64,000 bases of DNA from Croceimicrobium sp965279135. GTDB lineage: Bacteria; Bacteroidota; Bacteroidia; Flavobacteriales; Schleiferiaceae. A program made the position numbers and the translations under genes. The notes under the pieces are model-generated. The model saw only the letters and a list, made by a program, of their open reading frames with translations, was not told where the DNA came from and searched no databases. Position 1 is the stretch's first letter. Each line of letters opens with the position of its first letter. The DNA lies in the NCBI GenBank assembly GCA_965279135.1, contig OZ257133.1, forward strand, positions 124,001-188,000, in the 5' to 3' direction. Below are positions 62,259 through 64,000 of this stretch, piece after piece.

Positions 62259-63418
62259 TGACTGATCACTTTAATTTTTTCCTTTACTATTCTTGCTTTG
62301 GCTCTGGCGGCTTCTAGATTGGGATCAATTATAGTAACATGTCCCATCTTCCGAAAGGGTCTGGTTTCCGCCTTACCATATAGATGAACATAAACTCCAC
62401 TTAAGGCCATTATTTCCTCAATGCCTTCATATAAAACTGGTCCGGTATGTCCTTCTTCACCAACCAGATTTACCATCACTGCAGGTTGAATAGTGTCCGT
62501 TGCCCCAAGGGGAAGATCCAGAATTGCTCGGAGGTGCTGTTCAAACTGTGAACTGAGATTTCCCTCTATACTAAGGTGTCCACTATTATGAACTCGGGGA
62601 GCAACTTCGTTTATAAGGATAAAGCCTTCTTTGGTGAGGAACATTTCTACAGCCAGGATGCCAACAATTCCCAGCTTTTCGGCTACCATTTGTGCCAATT
62701 CCTGGGCCTTTTGACTTATTGATTCTTCAACTTTTCCTGGGCTAAAAACAAATTCTACCAAATTGGCCTCTGGATGAAAATCCATTTCCACAGTAGGAAA
62801 ACTTCGGCATTCTCCGCTGGCTGATCGCGCTACGACTACCGCTAATTCTTTTTCAAATGGAACCAGACTTTCCGCAAGACAAGGTTCATCGGGCAGGTTT
62901 AAAAGGTCTTCCTCTTTGCGAATCATTGCTACCCCCCGGCCATCAAAACCACCGGTACTCTGTTTCCATACAAAGGGAAAAGGAACTTGCTTGGAAAGGA
63001 TAGCTTCTTTCAGCTCATTCAAATTCTCAAATGCAATAAAATCAGCGGTGGGTATGAAATTTTCCTTGTAGAAGTTTTTCTGCCGGATCTTACTTTGGAT
63101 AAGTCCGATTATATCGGGTTGAGGATAAACCGCTTTGCCTTCTGCTTCTAACTGCTTAAGAGCTTCTACACTTACATTTTCTATTTCTATGGTGATGACA
63201 TCGCAGTCCTTACCGAAATTGTAAACGGTGTCATAGTCCTTTAAGGAGCCTATTGTAAATTCATTGCTTCCTAGTCTGCAAGGCGCAAGTGGGCTAGGGT
63301 CTAAAACCGATGTACCAATATCCAGTCGGCGAGTCTCTTGAAGAAGCATTTTACCAAGTTGTCCACCGCCAACAATTCCTAATCTAAAATTGGAGGAATA
63401 ATAGTTTTTCGTGCTCAT
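62255..63418 (-). CDS. purK: 5-(Carboxyamino)imidazole ribonucleotide synthase
   Basis: ATP-grasp enzyme making N5-CAIR from AIR, bicarbonate and ATP, feeding PurE. 387 residues: an N-terminal preATP-grasp domain with GIVGGGQLGKMLL, central ATP-grasp with FVWKQSTGGFDGRGVAMI, ELAVVVARS and the metal-binding EMFLTKEGFILINEVAPRVH, and a C-terminal PurK domain ending around VHLYGKAETRPFRKMGHVTI. It overlaps the SprT-like gene stop by 4 nt. Confidence 0.97.
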   Translation of the reverse strand: MSTKNYYSSNFRLGIVGGGQLGKMLLQETRRLDIGTSVLDPSPLAPCRLGSNEFTIGSLKDYDTVYNFGKDCDVITIEIENVSVEALKQLEAEGKAVYPQPDIIGLIQSKIRQKNFYKENFIPTADFIAFENLNELKEAILSKQVPFPFVWKQSTGGFDGRGVAMIRKEEDLLNLPDEPCLAESLVPFEKELAVVVARSASGECRSFPTVEMDFHPEANLVEFVFSPGKVEESISQKAQELAQMVAEKLGIVGILAVEMFLTKEGFILINEVAPRVHNSGHLSIEGNLSSQFEQHLRAILDLPLGATDTIQPAVMVNLVGEEGHTGPVLYEGIEEIMALSGVYVHLYGKAETRPFRKMGHVTIIDPNLEAARAKARIVKEKIKVISQ

Positions 63419-64000
63419 TTATTTTGTTCCAAAATCCCGACCTCCGCAAGAGGGTGAACCATAAATTGTCTTCTACTTCCCATTTCTTCGCATTTGTAGC
63501 GTTTGCGACTCTTAGGCCCCTTTCTAAATATCTTACCATTTAGCTCGAAGAGAGCGCCGGGTTTTAAATCTTCCACAAAGGTACGAGCCTCAGTTGACTC
63601 CTGCGGGTCATACTCCTTTAATACTCTTAGCAGTTGATGATCTGTTGCTGAACTCGCATGACCTCTGGCTAGGCTTTCACGAAAGGCTTTTTCCAGCTTA
63701 ATGGGAAAGATATCGGCATTTAAAAAGGGTGAACTTATCTCCTTAAAGCAAAATTGCCACTCCTTTCCATGTGCTTTTATATTCTTTCCGAATTTATCGA
63801 AGGTGACTAAATGAGCATATTCGTGCAACAGGGTTATTAGAAAGGCAAAGGAGTTTAAGTCGCCATTAACACTTATTCGATGTGCTTCATTGGCCTTTGG
63901 CATTCGGTAATCACCAAATTTTGTCTTACGCGGCTTACTTATTTTGAGCTGAATAGGATAGCGTTTTAATAAGGGGCGCAGGAGATCAAGACTTCCTTCG
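63415..64000 (-). CDS. SprT-like zinc-dependent protein (partial, runs off right edge)
   Basis: The minus-strand frame is open from the stop at 63415 to the window edge, so the N-terminus is missing; the ATG at 63903 is internal, because the codons before it (ending QLKISKPRKTKFGDYR) match the SprT N-terminal pattern. FLITLLHEYAHLVTFD gives the zinc-binding HExxH. Near the C-terminus there is RKRYKCEEMG with only one of the cysteines of the usual SprT zinc ribbon. Probably a metalloprotease-fold protein of unknown substrate. It is coupled to purK by a 4-nt overlap. Confidence 0.88.
   Translation of the reverse strand, partial: EGSLDLLRPLLKRYPIQLKISKPRKTKFGDYRMPKANEAHRISVNGDLNSFAFLITLLHEYAHLVTFDKFGKNIKAHGKEWQFCFKEISSPFLNADIFPIKLEKAFRESLARGHASSATDHQLLRVLKEYDPQESTEARTFVEDLKPGALFELNGKIFRKGPKSRKRYKCEEMGSRRQFMVHPLAEVGILEQNK

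Overview
The window looks like a chromosomal segment of a marine-type member of the Bacteroidota, most likely order Flavobacteriales (Cryomorphaceae or Schleiferiaceae-like; this placement is by gene content only). The supporting evidence is a SusC/SusD pair, PorX (regulator of the type IX secretion system), an LpxC-FabZ fusion, long-form urocanase, repeated TAnnTTTG promoter elements, weak Shine-Dalgarno sequences, and typical Bacteroidota neighbourhoods such as porX-tsaE-alanine dehydrogenase and lpxD-lpxC/fabZ-lpxA-efp-lpxD2. No rRNA, tRNA, CRISPR array, IS element or prophage was seen.

Layout. 1-6188 (minus strand) is the start of the division and cell-wall (dcw) cluster: mraZ, rsmH, ftsL-like, a PASTA penicillin-binding protein, murE and mraY (cut by the left edge), all overlapping or abutting. 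Its 440-bp upstream region holds a MraZ operator, a second mirrored MraZ-type box and a perfect DnaA-box 9-mer. 6628-15949 is a mixed accessory stretch: a methyltransferase, secreted proteins of unknown role, DUF4261, two SDR oxidoreductases, a TetR regulator with two operators, a YiiX-like lipoprotein, a DHFR-family reductase, GNAT and DUF1801. 16011-22522 holds urocanase with a tiny Cys-rich DUF5522 gene, then divergently an AraC regulator, an ACC-deaminase-like PLP enzyme, a LysM glucosaminidase and two small genes.

22625-35387 holds a large lipoprotein, rnhB and a GT4 glycosyltransferase on the minus strand, then a polysaccharide export and polymerisation block (flippase, Wzz-like, O-antigen-ligase-like), then an orphan SusC/SusD pair closed by a strong terminator. 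35456-42059 (minus) is the lipid A operon (lpxD, lpxC/fabZ, lpxA, a lone ABC ATPase, efp, lpxD2) headed by an HD phosphohydrolase. 42101-50145 carries porX, tsaE, ald, a methyltransferase, proline dehydrogenase, aroB and aroA.

50132-50561 is a composite repeat: two copies of an element with 7-nt-periodic arms in opposite orientations around a conserved core; the first copy overlaps the end of aroA. A lone arm of the same family lies at 7527-7568. 50573-58080 has a DEAD-box helicase, DUF1684, two lipoproteins, ferritin and an outer-membrane pair with a ComEA-like helix-hairpin-helix domain. 58173-61770 is a propeller/Y_Y_Y sensor kinase with its LytTR response regulator. The right end (minus) is purE, purK and a SprT-like gene cut by the edge.

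The most notable observations are the heptad-repeat elements, a recurrent promoter arrangement with TAnnTTTG only 4-5 nt before the start codon (predicted leaderless mRNAs), mirrored MraZ boxes, an LpxD paralog lacking the DGFGFAP motif, an alanine dehydrogenase with Gln at the usual catalytic His position, and the HhH/beta-barrel gene pair.
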